The translations under genes and the position numbers were made by a program. Below, one piece after another: positions 18,964 to 26,933 of a stretch of DNA of 28,053 nucleotides. The stretch lies in the IMG/VR virus record IMGVR_UViG_3300043446_003355, positions 1 through 28,053 of that record, one strand, 5' to 3'. Every line of letters begins with the position of its first letter. The stretch's first letter is position 1. The notes beneath the pieces were generated by a model. The model worked only from the letters and a program-made list of their open reading frames with translations, did not search any database and was not told where the DNA came from. This DNA comes from a virus.

Positions 18964-20066
18964 AGCGAGAAACCTTTGAATGTATCAGCGCTAACATCTT
19001 TCTTGACGCCGCCAACAACGTAGCTGGTGATCTCAGTTTCCTGTGGTGCTACCTGCACTTCAGAGCCACTGATCCACTTCTGCGTCCAAGGCAACGGATT
19101 GCTGCCACCCTTGTATGGCGAAGGCAGACCAACTGCCTGCATACGCTTGCCTGCGATCCACTCAATGTATTCGCTCAAGAGAGCTTCGTTGAGACCCACC
19201 ATCGAGCCGTCTTTGAATAGATAATTCGCCCATGTTTTTTCCTGCTCAACAGCATCGGTGAAAAGTCGAACGCAATCATCCTTTGTTTCTTCTGCAATTT
19301 TGGCGAAGTCTTCATCTTCTTTAAATAGCGCTTTGAGTAGCTGTTGTGTTCCAGCAAGATGTAAGTTTTCGTCACGTGCAATGAACTTGATAATCTTTGC
19401 ATTGCCTTCCATTTTCTTAACTTCGGCGAATGCCCACGAGCAAGCAAACGAGACATAGAAACGAACTCCCTCAAGAATATTCACAGACATAAGAGCAAGC
19501 CACAATGCCTTCTTATGTTCATATTCATAATCACTGACACACAATGCATCGTGATCGCTCGCAAGCTGATTGTTCATTATAATCAATTCATCATAGTACT
19601 TGCTGATATCTTTAGCGCAATCGACGATCTCAGCAATGTCCATCATTTCATCAAAGATTTTCGATGGGTTTGGATAGATGTTTCGGATAATGTGAGTATA
19701 ACTGCGGGAGTGGATTGTTTCTGAGAATGCCCACGTTGTGATCCACGTTTCGAGTTCTGGTAGCGAGCATATCGGTCCAAACGCAGCAGTAGGCGCTCGT
19801 CCTTGGACGGAGTCAAGCAAAATTTGACGTTTAAGATTGGATGTAAAAATATGCTGCTCATGGACAGTAAGATCCTTAAAGTCTTTCGCATCCTTATAGA
19901 TGTCAACTTCCTCTGGACGCCAGAAGAAACCAAGCTGACGATCTGTCAACTTATCAATCCAAGCATACTTCTGCTTGTCATAGCGTGCAACAGTTGGCGC
20001 GCCCTCAAAAAATGCTTTTACTGTTGTATGATCTTTTCTATTATTAGAGTCGAAAACAGATGTCAT
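18960..20066 (-). CDS. nrdB: Ribonucleotide reductase class Ia, small (beta) subunit
   Basis: 368 residues. The diiron and radical residues are all visible: D85 in LKRQILLDSVQGR, E116, H119 and Y123 in FSETIHSRSYTHI, E199 in NILEGVRFYVSF, E233 and H236 in ARDENLHLAG. Y123 is the radical-bearing tyrosine. With NrdA it reduces ribonucleoside diphosphates to deoxyribonucleotides for phage replication. The C-terminal tail (KKDVSADTFKGFSL) is the type that docks to NrdA. It overlaps the 59-residue gene and the 71-residue gene by four bases each. Confidence 0.97.
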   Translation of the reverse strand: MTSVFDSNNRKDHTTVKAFFEGAPTVARYDKQKYAWIDKLTDRQLGFFWRPEEVDIYKDAKDFKDLTVHEQHIFTSNLKRQILLDSVQGRAPTAAFGPICSLPELETWITTWAFSETIHSRSYTHIIRNIYPNPSKIFDEMMDIAEIVDCAKDISKYYDELIIMNNQLASDHDALCVSDYEYEHKKALWLALMSVNILEGVRFYVSFACSWAFAEVKKMEGNAKIIKFIARDENLHLAGTQQLLKALFKEDEDFAKIAEETKDDCVRLFTDAVEQEKTWANYLFKDGSMVGLNEALLSEYIEWIAGKRMQAVGLPSPYKGGSNPLPWTQKWISGSEVQVAPQETEITSYVVGGVKKDVSADTFKGFSL

Positions 20067-20278
20067 TCTTTTATCTCGCTAATCTTCTTCCTACCTGCAG
20101 TGCGATTCACTCTGGCTCTTATATAGGCATTCTCCCAGGTCCAGCACTCACCAGTATCATCTTGAAAGCACACCCATTGTAAATCGTTCTCAACGCCAGT
20201 GTCAATAATAAAATGAGCTAGTGCTCGACCTTTTGGCGTCATAATCGGAATGGGTGGATCAATCCTCGTCATGCTCAT
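20063..20278 (-). CDS. Conserved 71-aa protein between nrdA and nrdB
   Basis: 71 residues starting MSMTRIDPPIPIMTPKGRAL. The segment DTGVENDLQWVCFQDDTGEC followed by WTWENAYIRARVNRTAGRKK resembles the short proteins that sit next to ribonucleotide reductase or in the replication region of many marine T4-like phages; the pattern is IxPPIP, a TPKG loop, an acidic strand with LQWVCF and a WTW-x-N block. Beta-rich, no catalytic motif. It overlaps the nrdB start by four bases and the upstream gene by 20. Function unknown. Confidence 0.75.
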   Translation of the reverse strand: MSMTRIDPPIPIMTPKGRALAHFIIDTGVENDLQWVCFQDDTGECWTWENAYIRARVNRTAGRKKISEIKE

Positions 20279-20465
20279 TTAATTCTCCAACAATATCCAT
20301 ATCAGTGTCTTTGTCGTCCCACCTGTATCGACCTACGCTGTTTCTGTGGGTTCGACCAAGTATGTCTTCAAAAACAGTAACACCTGCACGTTTCTCGACG
20401 AAAACATACTGATTACCTATACGATCCAAGTATATCTTATCTTTTTCAAAAGTCAAATTTTGCAT
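20259..20465 (-). CDS. Hypothetical 68-aa protein
   Basis: 68 residues starting MQNLTFEKDKIYLDRIGNQY, followed by a VFVEKRAGVTVFEDILGRTH stretch and an acidic tail (DDKDTDMDIVGELNEHDED). The first half suggests a small beta barrel (SH3- or KOW-like), the tail is disordered. It overlaps the C-terminal codons of nrdA by 13 bases and the following gene by 20, so it is co-translated within the operon. No family recognised. Confidence 0.68.
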   Translation of the reverse strand: MQNLTFEKDKIYLDRIGNQYVFVEKRAGVTVFEDILGRTHRNSVGRYRWDDKDTDMDIVGELNEHDED

Positions 20466-22744
20466 GAGTCACAATCATCCTCGACATTTTCACTAGCTGG
20501 CAATGGCTTCTCTTCGTATTCACCAGCGCCATCATTGGTATTGAAATAATATAGCTGCTTGCCACCATACTTGTAGAACATGAGTAGGTGACCGATCATC
20601 TCACTCATAGGGATCTTTTCTTCTTCATAGAACTTTGGGTTGTACGAAGTGTTGACCGAGATCCCTTGGTCGATAAACTTTTGGAGGACAGCAACGATCT
20701 TGAGATAGCCTTCTGGGCTCTTCTGATCCCAAAGAAGATCGTACTTTTTCTTAAGTTTTCGCACTTCAGGAACGACTTGTTTAAGGACGCCATCTTTTGA
20801 TTGCTTAACGGAAACAAGCGACCTTGGAGGTTCGATTCCATTCGTCGCATTGCTAATCTGCGCTGATGTTTCAGATGGCATAAGCGCCATGAGTGTAGAG
20901 TTTCTGATTCCGTACTCTCTTGCTGCGTTTGCCAGTTCTCCCCATGCAAAACGGTATTGCGGGGTAGCCAATTCATCAACATCTCGTTTGTAAGTGTCAA
21001 CAGGGAAAATGCCTTTGCCATACTTTGTTTCTCCACTCTTAGGACAAGCACCCTTTTCTTTCGCAAGATCAATCGATGCCTTGATCAAATAATAGGACCA
21101 TGCTTCTGCGTAGGAATGTAACTTGTTCAACCCATCGTGATCTATATTTTGATAAGAAAGATCATTACGAGCAAGCCAATATGCAAGATTGATAATACCG
21201 ACACCAAGAGGACGTCGATCCATAGTACCTTTTCTAGCAGCCAGAACTGGATAATCTTGATAGTCAAGCAGCTCGTCCAGAGCGCGTACAGCAAGAGTAC
21301 AAGGACGTTCAAAGTCAGAAGGGTCACGCACTTTTCCCCAGTTAACAGCTGCTAGTGTGCAGAGAGAAATTTCTCCGTCAGGATCATTTATATCATTCAA
21401 TGGCTTAGTTGGTAGATCGATTTCGCAGCAAAGGTTTGACTGACGAATAGGCGCAACTTCCTTGATGAATGAACCATGATCGTTCGCGTGATCAACATTC
21501 ATCAAATAGATGCGACCAGTATCCTTACGTTCCTGCATAAAAGCAGAAAACAACTCAATCGCAGGAATAGTTTTCTTGCGCAGCTTAGTTGAACGCTCAT
21601 ACTTCTCATACAGCTCTCTGAATTTATCAACATCTGTGAAGAACGCATCATACAGATCAGGCACATCGTTTGGCGAGAACAGAGTGATGTTACCACCAGA
21701 TAACAGACGCTCATACATTACCTTGTTGAACTGAACACCGTAGTCAAGTCCACGGATACGATTGTCTTCAGTGCCCTTGTTGTTCTTGAGAACAATTAGA
21801 TCTTCAACCTCAAGATGCCAGACAGGATAATATAGAGTTGCTGCACCGCCTCGGACACCTCCCTGCGAGCAAGATTTAACCGCAGCTTGGAAGAGTTTGT
21901 AGAAGGGAATAACTCCAGTATGCGTAGCATCACCCTTGCGAATTGGAGAGCCCAAAGCACGAATACGCCCAGCACCAATACCGATACCAGCCTTCTGAGA
22001 AACGTACTTAACGATCGAAGAAGCTGAGGCATTGATTGAATCGAGCGAGTCATCAGTTTCGATAAGTACGCACGAGCTGAATTGCTTTTGAGGCGAGCGG
22101 AGACCTGCCATAATAGGAGTCGGCAGCGAAATTTCAAAATTGCTTGTCGCATCGTATAGATCCTTTACCCACTTGAGTCGTGTCTCTTTTGGATAGTTGC
22201 GGAACAGTACCATCGCGATCAACATATACGCCATCTGTGGCGTCTCATAGATGTGACCAGTGGCTCTGTTCTTGATTAGATACTTACCGCGAAACTGCTC
22301 CATGCCAACATAAGCGATAGAAAAGTCCCGCTTGTGATCAAGAAAAGAATTAAGAGTATCAAGATCATCAGAAGAATACCAGCTTTCAATATCTTTATCG
22401 TAATATCCAGCGTCAATAACCATACGAATATGATCGCGCAGATGAGGAATATTATAATCTCCATAGACCTGTTTCCTTAAATGATAGTTAATGAGACGAC
22501 CCGCGACATATTGATAGCCTGGAGTTTCCTCACTGATCAGGTCAGCTGCAGCTTTGATGAGGGTTTCTTGGATATTACTTGTTTTGATTCCATTGTAAAA
22601 CTGGATGTGAGACTTGATCTCGATCTCACTCTCGGAAACGTTGTTAAGTCCTTCACAAGCCCAAGCTACTACACGATGAAATTTGTTCAGATCTAGATTT
22701 TCTCGAGTACCATCGCGCTTCGTTACTTGGATTTGTGTGATCAT
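20453..22744 (-). CDS. nrdA: Ribonucleotide reductase class Ia, large (alpha) subunit
   Basis: 763 residues, close to E. coli NrdA (761). An N-terminal ATP-cone (VTKRDGTRENLDLNKFHRVV, 8-27) is followed by the catalytic core. C225 lies in FSSCVLIETDD, N437, C439 and E441 in RQSNLCCEIDLPT, C462 in ISLCTLAAVN; numbering coincides with the E. coli enzyme. The radical-path tyrosines are Y732 and Y733 in QLYYFNTND, and the C-terminal redox pair is C758/C761 in DDCDSCKI, which can be reduced by the phage glutaredoxin (11408). The ATP-cone implies dATP feedback control. A TTGCTT-type promoter (22767-22795) drives the operon. Confidence 0.97.
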   Translation of the reverse strand: MITQIQVTKRDGTRENLDLNKFHRVVAWACEGLNNVSESEIEIKSHIQFYNGIKTSNIQETLIKAAADLISEETPGYQYVAGRLINYHLRKQVYGDYNIPHLRDHIRMVIDAGYYDKDIESWYSSDDLDTLNSFLDHKRDFSIAYVGMEQFRGKYLIKNRATGHIYETPQMAYMLIAMVLFRNYPKETRLKWVKDLYDATSNFEISLPTPIMAGLRSPQKQFSSCVLIETDDSLDSINASASSIVKYVSQKAGIGIGAGRIRALGSPIRKGDATHTGVIPFYKLFQAAVKSCSQGGVRGGAATLYYPVWHLEVEDLIVLKNNKGTEDNRIRGLDYGVQFNKVMYERLLSGGNITLFSPNDVPDLYDAFFTDVDKFRELYEKYERSTKLRKKTIPAIELFSAFMQERKDTGRIYLMNVDHANDHGSFIKEVAPIRQSNLCCEIDLPTKPLNDINDPDGEISLCTLAAVNWGKVRDPSDFERPCTLAVRALDELLDYQDYPVLAARKGTMDRRPLGVGIINLAYWLARNDLSYQNIDHDGLNKLHSYAEAWSYYLIKASIDLAKEKGACPKSGETKYGKGIFPVDTYKRDVDELATPQYRFAWGELANAAREYGIRNSTLMALMPSETSAQISNATNGIEPPRSLVSVKQSKDGVLKQVVPEVRKLKKKYDLLWDQKSPEGYLKIVAVLQKFIDQGISVNTSYNPKFYEEEKIPMSEMIGHLLMFYKYGGKQLYYFNTNDGAGEYEEKPLPASENVEDDCDSCKI

Positions 22745-22766
22745 CTTGTTCTCCTGTTAGACCTAA

Positions 22767-22795
22767 ATAATACTATATCCCGCCCAAAAAAGCAA
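22767..22795 (-). promoter_or_regulatory. Sigma70-type promoter of the nrd operon, TTGCTT family
   Basis: Minus-strand TTGCTT (22795-22790), 17-base spacer, TATTAT (22772-22767). The leader of about 15 bases carries CAGGAG before the nrdA ATG at 22744. The -35 is the same hexamer as the three promoters at the left end. The divergent plus-strand gene starts 20 bases beyond, but I see no convincing plus-strand promoter. Confidence 0.82.
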
Positions 22796-22814
22796 TAAAA
22801 AAGAGGGGATGAAT

Positions 22815-23102
22815 ATGGACGTAAATTCTTGGTTTAAATTAGTAGCAGACGTAGGTTTCCCAATAGCTGCAGCCTGTGCTGGTGGCTATTTTGTTTTTCT
22901 TACAATGAAATTTATTCTGGCTGGAGTTATGAGTTCTGTACAAGGTCTTAGCGGAATCATTACTGCCCTCGATAATCGTGTTAAAACAATGAACCATGAC
23001 GTTATTCGTATCGACACTCTAGTTTCTAATGCTATGGGTGTTAAGCCAGATATTGACCGTATCGCTCGCGCAGACGGTAAGAACGACGCAAGGAGAGACT
23101 AA
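22815..23102 (+). CDS. Single-span membrane protein, holin/YvrJ-like
   Basis: 95 residues from the second ATG (22815), chosen because AGGGG lies six bases upstream; the ATG at 22809 abuts that site. It begins MDVNSWFKLVADVGFPIAAA, with one hydrophobic span (about 12-38, GFPIAAACAGGYFVFLTM), then a coiled-coil segment (ITALDNRVKTMNHDVIRIDT) and a charged tail. The layout, GFP-x-A near an N-terminal span followed by a short coiled coil, resembles YvrJ and class-III-type holins. With the next gene it forms a paralogous pair on the opposite strand to all others. The stop overlaps the next ATG (TAATG). Confidence 0.72.
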   Translation: MDVNSWFKLVADVGFPIAAACAGGYFVFLTMKFILAGVMSSVQGLSGIITALDNRVKTMNHDVIRIDTLVSNAMGVKPDIDRIARADGKNDARRD

Positions 23103-23443
23103 TGGGTGACATTGCACAACTAATCTCTAAGTACGGTTTCCCAATCGTTGCTGCTGGCGGTATGGGCTATCTTATATATTATGTCTGGATCTGGGCTACT
23201 CAGCAAGTCAAGCCTGTTCTTTCCGACGCTAACAAAGTATTGATTGCTCTCATCGACCGCATTCGCATGCTAGACAACGACCTCATTCGTTTGAACCAGA
23301 AGGTGAATATTGTTCTTATGCTACGTGAAATGCAACAAGATGAATTACTAGCAAAAGCTAGCGAGTTCCGAAAGAATGACGAGTTGACCAAAGCGGAACC
23401 AAAGCAGGAAACCGCTAAGAGCGAAGAAAAGAAAAGCAAGTAA
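23102..23443 (+). CDS. Paralogous single-span membrane protein
   Basis: 113 residues beginning MGDIAQLISKYGFPIVAAGG. The YGFPIVAAGGMGYLIYYVWI span aligns with its neighbour's VGFPIAAACAGGYFVFLTM, and LIALIDRIRMLDNDLIRLNQ with its coiled coil, so the two arose by tandem duplication. A longer Lys/Glu-rich tail (KAEPKQETAKSEEKKSK) distinguishes it. A holin/antiholin pair is one reading, since such pairs are often duplicated; a scaffold or spanin-like partner is another. It ends ten bases before the stop of the convergent cyclase gene, with no terminator visible between them. Confidence 0.72.
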   Translation: MGDIAQLISKYGFPIVAAGGMGYLIYYVWIWATQQVKPVLSDANKVLIALIDRIRMLDNDLIRLNQKVNIVLMLREMQQDELLAKASEFRKNDELTKAEPKQETAKSEEKKSK

Positions 23444-23453
23444 CAGTAGTATC

Positions 23454-25511
23454 TTACTTACTGGTAGCACGATAAATTCCATCCCAATGATAGTCGAGGT
23501 TCGCGTTGCGTAATTCAGCGATGCGTTCCTCCATCATATGGTAGTAATAACTTAGCTCGCCATCAAATGCCTTTTCCAATACCTTGATATATTCCAGTGC
23601 CTTGTCCCAATGCTGGCGACGGTAGTGAAATAGAAACTCATTATGGCTTTTACGATATACGCGATTGATTTGCTTATCAGCAACTACCGTGTATATCTTT
23701 ACTCCTTGTGATTTTCCTTTAACAGCGATTTCATCGAGCTCGATGAGATTATAGAATTCTTTAACAAGCTCTGCCGTTCTTTGACCGAGGATAATTCTAA
23801 CGCCGTATGGCTTTGATTGTCCTTCGAGTCGCGAAGCAAGATTGACAGAGTCGCCCAGGCAAGTATAGTCGAAACGTTGACTACTTCCCATATTACCCAC
23901 CACAACAGAACCAGTATTAATACCCAAGCCCATTCCAAATGCAGGCACTCCTTCTTTGGCAATTTCTTCATTAAACTTATCTAAGTCGCCAAGCATCGCT
24001 AGTCCTGTAGCAACTGCATTTTTAGCATGGTCAGCGTCGTCGAGTGGTGCATTCCAGAAAGCCATCTGTGCATCACCAATGTACTTATCAAGTGTGCCGT
24101 TGTTCTCAAGTATCTTAGCAGTCATCGCTGTCATATAGCGATTCATTATTTCCGTAAGACCTTGCACATTAGCGCCATAGTGCTCAGAAATAGAAGTAAA
24201 ACCACGAACATCCGTAAACATAATTGACAGCTCACGGGTCTCTCCCCCGAGTTTAAGTAGCTCTGGATTCTTTTGTAGTTTCTCAACCAGCGCTGGTGAT
24301 AGATAGGTGCCGAATTGTTTTTTAATCTGTTGTTTCAGGCGGAACTCGCGAGCAAAGTTATTGAATACAAGATGAGCAAACGTAAATGAACCAGCCAGAA
24401 CTAAATATGATACATCCCATAGCTGCATGTACTCTGTGAACATATAATAAGAACCGTAAATCGATGCAGCTATAAACGTAACATAGACAGGAACGGTGTA
24501 CTTCACAGATGTCTTTGGGAGGATTATCACTATTAGACATAATATGGTACTCAATAGCGCTACCTCTAGGTATCTGGCTATTGATAAACGACTGGCGGAA
24601 TCCCCGTTAACCATCGTCTGAATTGTTGCTGCCTGAATATCGTGCGCCCACTTCTCGCCGACTGGCGTAGCAATAATTCCGCCAACACCTTCAATCGCAA
24701 TACCTAGAACAACAACCTTACCATTGACGCGCTGATCAATCTGCGTTGCTTCTATTCTTTCGAAGCTCGTGTTCCAAGTCGCCCAGATTCTTCCTCTTTC
24801 ATCGATCGATATCGGCGGGAAAGCAGGTATGCGGACGAACTCTGTTCCAATTTCACTTGTCTTAATTTGGTAGCTAGGGTCTCCCGCAGCGACTCTGAGC
24901 GTTTCCAAAGGTAAAGAAGGATAGAGGCTCCCAGCAATATTGACAAGTAGAGGGATACGGCGCACCACACCATCCACTTCAGGAACAGTGGCGACAATTC
25001 CCACACCTGCAGCGGCTTCGGCATGCTCACGTATTGGACGTATACCACCATTCCAACGATAAACATAGCTAGCAGGATCAACAGGACCGATCGCAGCAAA
25101 CCCGCGACGTACTGCATCTGGTGGAATATTTTGAGTAGTTGGTGTTTGAGCGATGACAACACCATCAAGAACTTTTGCCAATTCATTGTCGCCTCCTGCC
25201 CTATCCTTTTCCGAGAATAGAATTGGCATTGCAATTACTGCTGCGCCGTTTTGTTTTAGTTTGTTGATTGTTTTTGCTACGTCGCGGCGATCAAATGGAT
25301 ACTGACCAAACTCTTTTACCGATGGCTCGCCGAAATCTACTATGATAATTTCTTCGGACTTCTTAGGCTCCAAAGATGTAATCAGAAAGTCAAATGTTTT
25401 AAGTTGTAATACTTGTACAGGGGTAGGATTCCAAACATAGACCAGCACCAGCAAAGCTGCTACGATAAATGCTGCCAGTCTGCTTGTTAGGAGAATGCCG
25501 AGCTTTTCCAT
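23454..25511 (-). CDS. CHASE2-domain class III adenylate cyclase
   Basis: 685 residues. An N-terminal span (about 8-27) leads to a CHASE2 extracytoplasmic sensor (about 33-305, with LQLKTFDFLI, DFGEPSVKEFGQYPFDRRDV and VVVLGIAIEGVGG), then three spans (about 313-385) and a cyclase domain (about 425-610). Catalytic residues are all present: metal Asp D434 (FTDVRGFTS) and D480 (YIGDAQMAFW), the adenine-specifying Lys K476 (TLDKYIGD), Asp D548 in FDYTCLGD, and N557/R561 in SVNLASRLEG. It should make cAMP in response to an outside signal. A C-terminal 70 residues look TPR-like. It overlaps the small curlin-like gene by one base (TAATG). A cyclase is very unusual in a phage. Confidence 0.95.
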   Translation of the reverse strand: MEKLGILLTSRLAAFIVAALLVLVYVWNPTPVQVLQLKTFDFLITSLEPKKSEEIIIVDFGEPSVKEFGQYPFDRRDVAKTINKLKQNGAAVIAMPILFSEKDRAGGDNELAKVLDGVVIAQTPTTQNIPPDAVRRGFAAIGPVDPASYVYRWNGGIRPIREHAEAAAGVGIVATVPEVDGVVRRIPLLVNIAGSLYPSLPLETLRVAAGDPSYQIKTSEIGTEFVRIPAFPPISIDERGRIWATWNTSFERIEATQIDQRVNGKVVVLGIAIEGVGGIIATPVGEKWAHDIQAATIQTMVNGDSASRLSIARYLEVALLSTILCLIVIILPKTSVKYTVPVYVTFIAASIYGSYYMFTEYMQLWDVSYLVLAGSFTFAHLVFNNFAREFRLKQQIKKQFGTYLSPALVEKLQKNPELLKLGGETRELSIMFTDVRGFTSISEHYGANVQGLTEIMNRYMTAMTAKILENNGTLDKYIGDAQMAFWNAPLDDADHAKNAVATGLAMLGDLDKFNEEIAKEGVPAFGMGLGINTGSVVVGNMGSSQRFDYTCLGDSVNLASRLEGQSKPYGVRIILGQRTAELVKEFYNLIELDEIAVKGKSQGVKIYTVVADKQINRVYRKSHNEFLFHYRRQHWDKALEYIKVLEKAFDGELSYYYHMMEERIAELRNANLDYHWDGIYRATSK

Positions 25512-25813
25512 TAGTATTGATTAACGTAGTATGGGCTACTCGCGCATGCGCTCGTGCATGTGATGTTTACGTCGATCGTCTTATTAGTAGAACCAGATTG
25601 ATTGATCGTAACAGGAATGTCGTTACCGTTTGTTGTAACAGTAGCAGTATGATAGCCAGTACCCGACTGATTGATGATAATGTTTTGAAAACTGCCTGTG
25701 ATATTGACAGTCGCATTGTTCATCGTTGATGTAGTGGTGAGTGTTTGTGCATTAGCGAGACCGCTGAAAACTACGAAAAACGATAAAAACGACGTGTATA
25801 CTAATTTTCTCAT
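25511..25813 (-). CDS. Small exported curlin-like protein
   Basis: 100 residues. The signal peptide MRKLVYTSFLSFFVVFSGLA ends near ANAQ. The mature part has curlin-like repeats: VNITGSFQNIIINQSGTGYH and DIPVTINQSGSTNKT, each with an I-x-Q-x-G core, and a Cys pair (TCTSAC) near the end. This is the spacing of curlin repeats (S-x5-Q-x-G). It is short, so it may be a nucleator or minor subunit (CsgB-like) rather than the main fibre. It sits between the FecR-like gene and the cyclase, with a one-base overlap on the cyclase side. Confidence 0.75.
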   Translation of the reverse strand: MRKLVYTSFLSFFVVFSGLANAQTLTTTSTMNNATVNITGSFQNIIINQSGTGYHTATVTTNGNDIPVTINQSGSTNKTIDVNITCTSACASSPYYVNQY

Positions 25814-25814
25814 G

Positions 25815-26933
25815 TCAGTTACTCTGCTTTATTGTTATCGTTGTTGAACCTGCATGATTAACCATCTGCTTCACAGTAATGCCTTCCTGAATGATATTCA
25901 CCGTACCAGCTCTTGTAGTTTGCATGCTTACTTCAGCAAAGCTACTGACTGTTTCGCGATATAATGTTAGCGTTTCATTTTCAACAAAATATTTTAAACC
26001 ACTCGCCTGATTGTATTTCGGCAGTAGTTGCCCGAACTCATCAAGAGCGTTATCTAATAACTGGGTGGCAATAACATCCATAAAATTATACAGATAGTCA
26101 GTGCCAAGAAAATCTCTATCAAGTTTATTAAACTCCTTAAGAAGATCGCGTTCTAGCTCATCATATTTCAAATGATCTTTTTTCAGCAAATCTTCATCAA
26201 GAAAGTTAAACGCTTTCTTTTCTTCCCTTCTGCTCGTGTCTGCCACTACTTTTGGCGGAGTAACGATCAGCATGTTATTTATTTGATTGAGATCTAGATT
26301 AAGAATACCAGCGCTTTGTGGGCGAGTCATATTAGTATCAACTGTTACTGCCTCAAATGCTTTTGTTAGCAGTATAGTTCCCATATCAGTCGTGACACTG
26401 ATCTTGCCAGTGACGCAATCTTTGTCGATGTTTTTCCAACCAGCTGGGCAAGAAGGAAGAAGAATAATCTGCGAGCGACCTAGCTCGTCGACTGTACTTG
26501 AGAAGTCAGTACCACGAACACCAATCGTAGCAGTTGGTGTTGTAACAACTACTTGTTGAGGATCATTCTTTGCGATCTGACCGCTGGCGTATTTGACTGT
26601 ACCAAGAGCCATCTTGATACCGAGCTTGCCAGTTTTCTTTTCGCCATCATATACAAAATTATCAATAACAAGTTTAGAATGTTCTGTTATTTGTACACGA
26701 GTATCATCTTGAAATGTGATACCAGCTTTAGCATTAGCTGTAGTAATAACATCTTGCATCTCGATCCCCAGCTGTGTTTGACTGGGGATCGTTTCCGCCT
26801 TGCGTTTTATTTCAGTGGGTCCAGTTTGTTCTGTTACAGTTCCAACCGCAGCATTAAGGGTGGTTGGACTTAATAGTAACAGCGTTGCTAGAACCAGTGA
26901 TTGAAGTAACAATCTTACTATCAACTGTTCCAC
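25815..26933 (-). CDS. FecR-domain protein with curlin-like C-terminus
   Basis: 372 residues, starting at GTG (26933); a TTG at 26924, with AAGG eight bases upstream, is an alternative start. A signal peptide (LLLQSLVLATLLLLSPTTL, cut near NAA) leads to a FecR domain: VGTVTEQTGPTEIKRKAETI, then FQDDTRVQITEHSKLVIDNF and VVVTTPTATIGVRGTDFSS, whose TPTATIGVRGTDF is the family signature. The middle (about 235-300) is a charged helical region, and the last 35 residues (VNIIQEGITVKQMVNHAGST then TITIKQSN) look like curlin repeats. FecR proteins relay envelope signals, and FecR-CHASE2 neighbours are a known pairing. Its first 80 bases overlap the curlin gene. Confidence 0.85.
   Translation of the reverse strand: MEQLIVRLLLQSLVLATLLLLSPTTLNAAVGTVTEQTGPTEIKRKAETIPSQTQLGIEMQDVITTANAKAGITFQDDTRVQITEHSKLVIDNFVYDGEKKTGKLGIKMALGTVKYASGQIAKNDPQQVVVTTPTATIGVRGTDFSSTVDELGRSQIILLPSCPAGWKNIDKDCVTGKISVTTDMGTILLTKAFEAVTVDTNMTRPQSAGILNLDLNQINNMLIVTPPKVVADTSRREEKKAFNFLDEDLLKKDHLKYDELERDLLKEFNKLDRDFLGTDYLYNFMDVIATQLLDNALDEFGQLLPKYNQASGLKYFVENETLTLYRETVSSFAEVSMQTTRAGTVNIIQEGITVKQMVNHAGSTTITIKQSN

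Noticed and set aside
20605-21072. A 155-residue minus-strand ORF inside nrdA
   Set aside because: Out of frame with a gene whose conserved residues match E. coli NrdA exactly.
22741-22808. A plus-strand promoter for the paralogous membrane genes
   Set aside because: The best candidates have poor boxes (TACTAT with no -35 at 16-18 bases), so none is reported.
23444-23453. A short inverted repeat (CAGTA...TACTG) between convergent genes
   Set aside because: Five pairs only and no T-tract; not a credible terminator.
24752-25234. A 160-residue minus-strand ORF inside the cyclase gene
   Set aside because: It lies in another frame within a gene with a complete catalytic site, and its composition is not protein-like.
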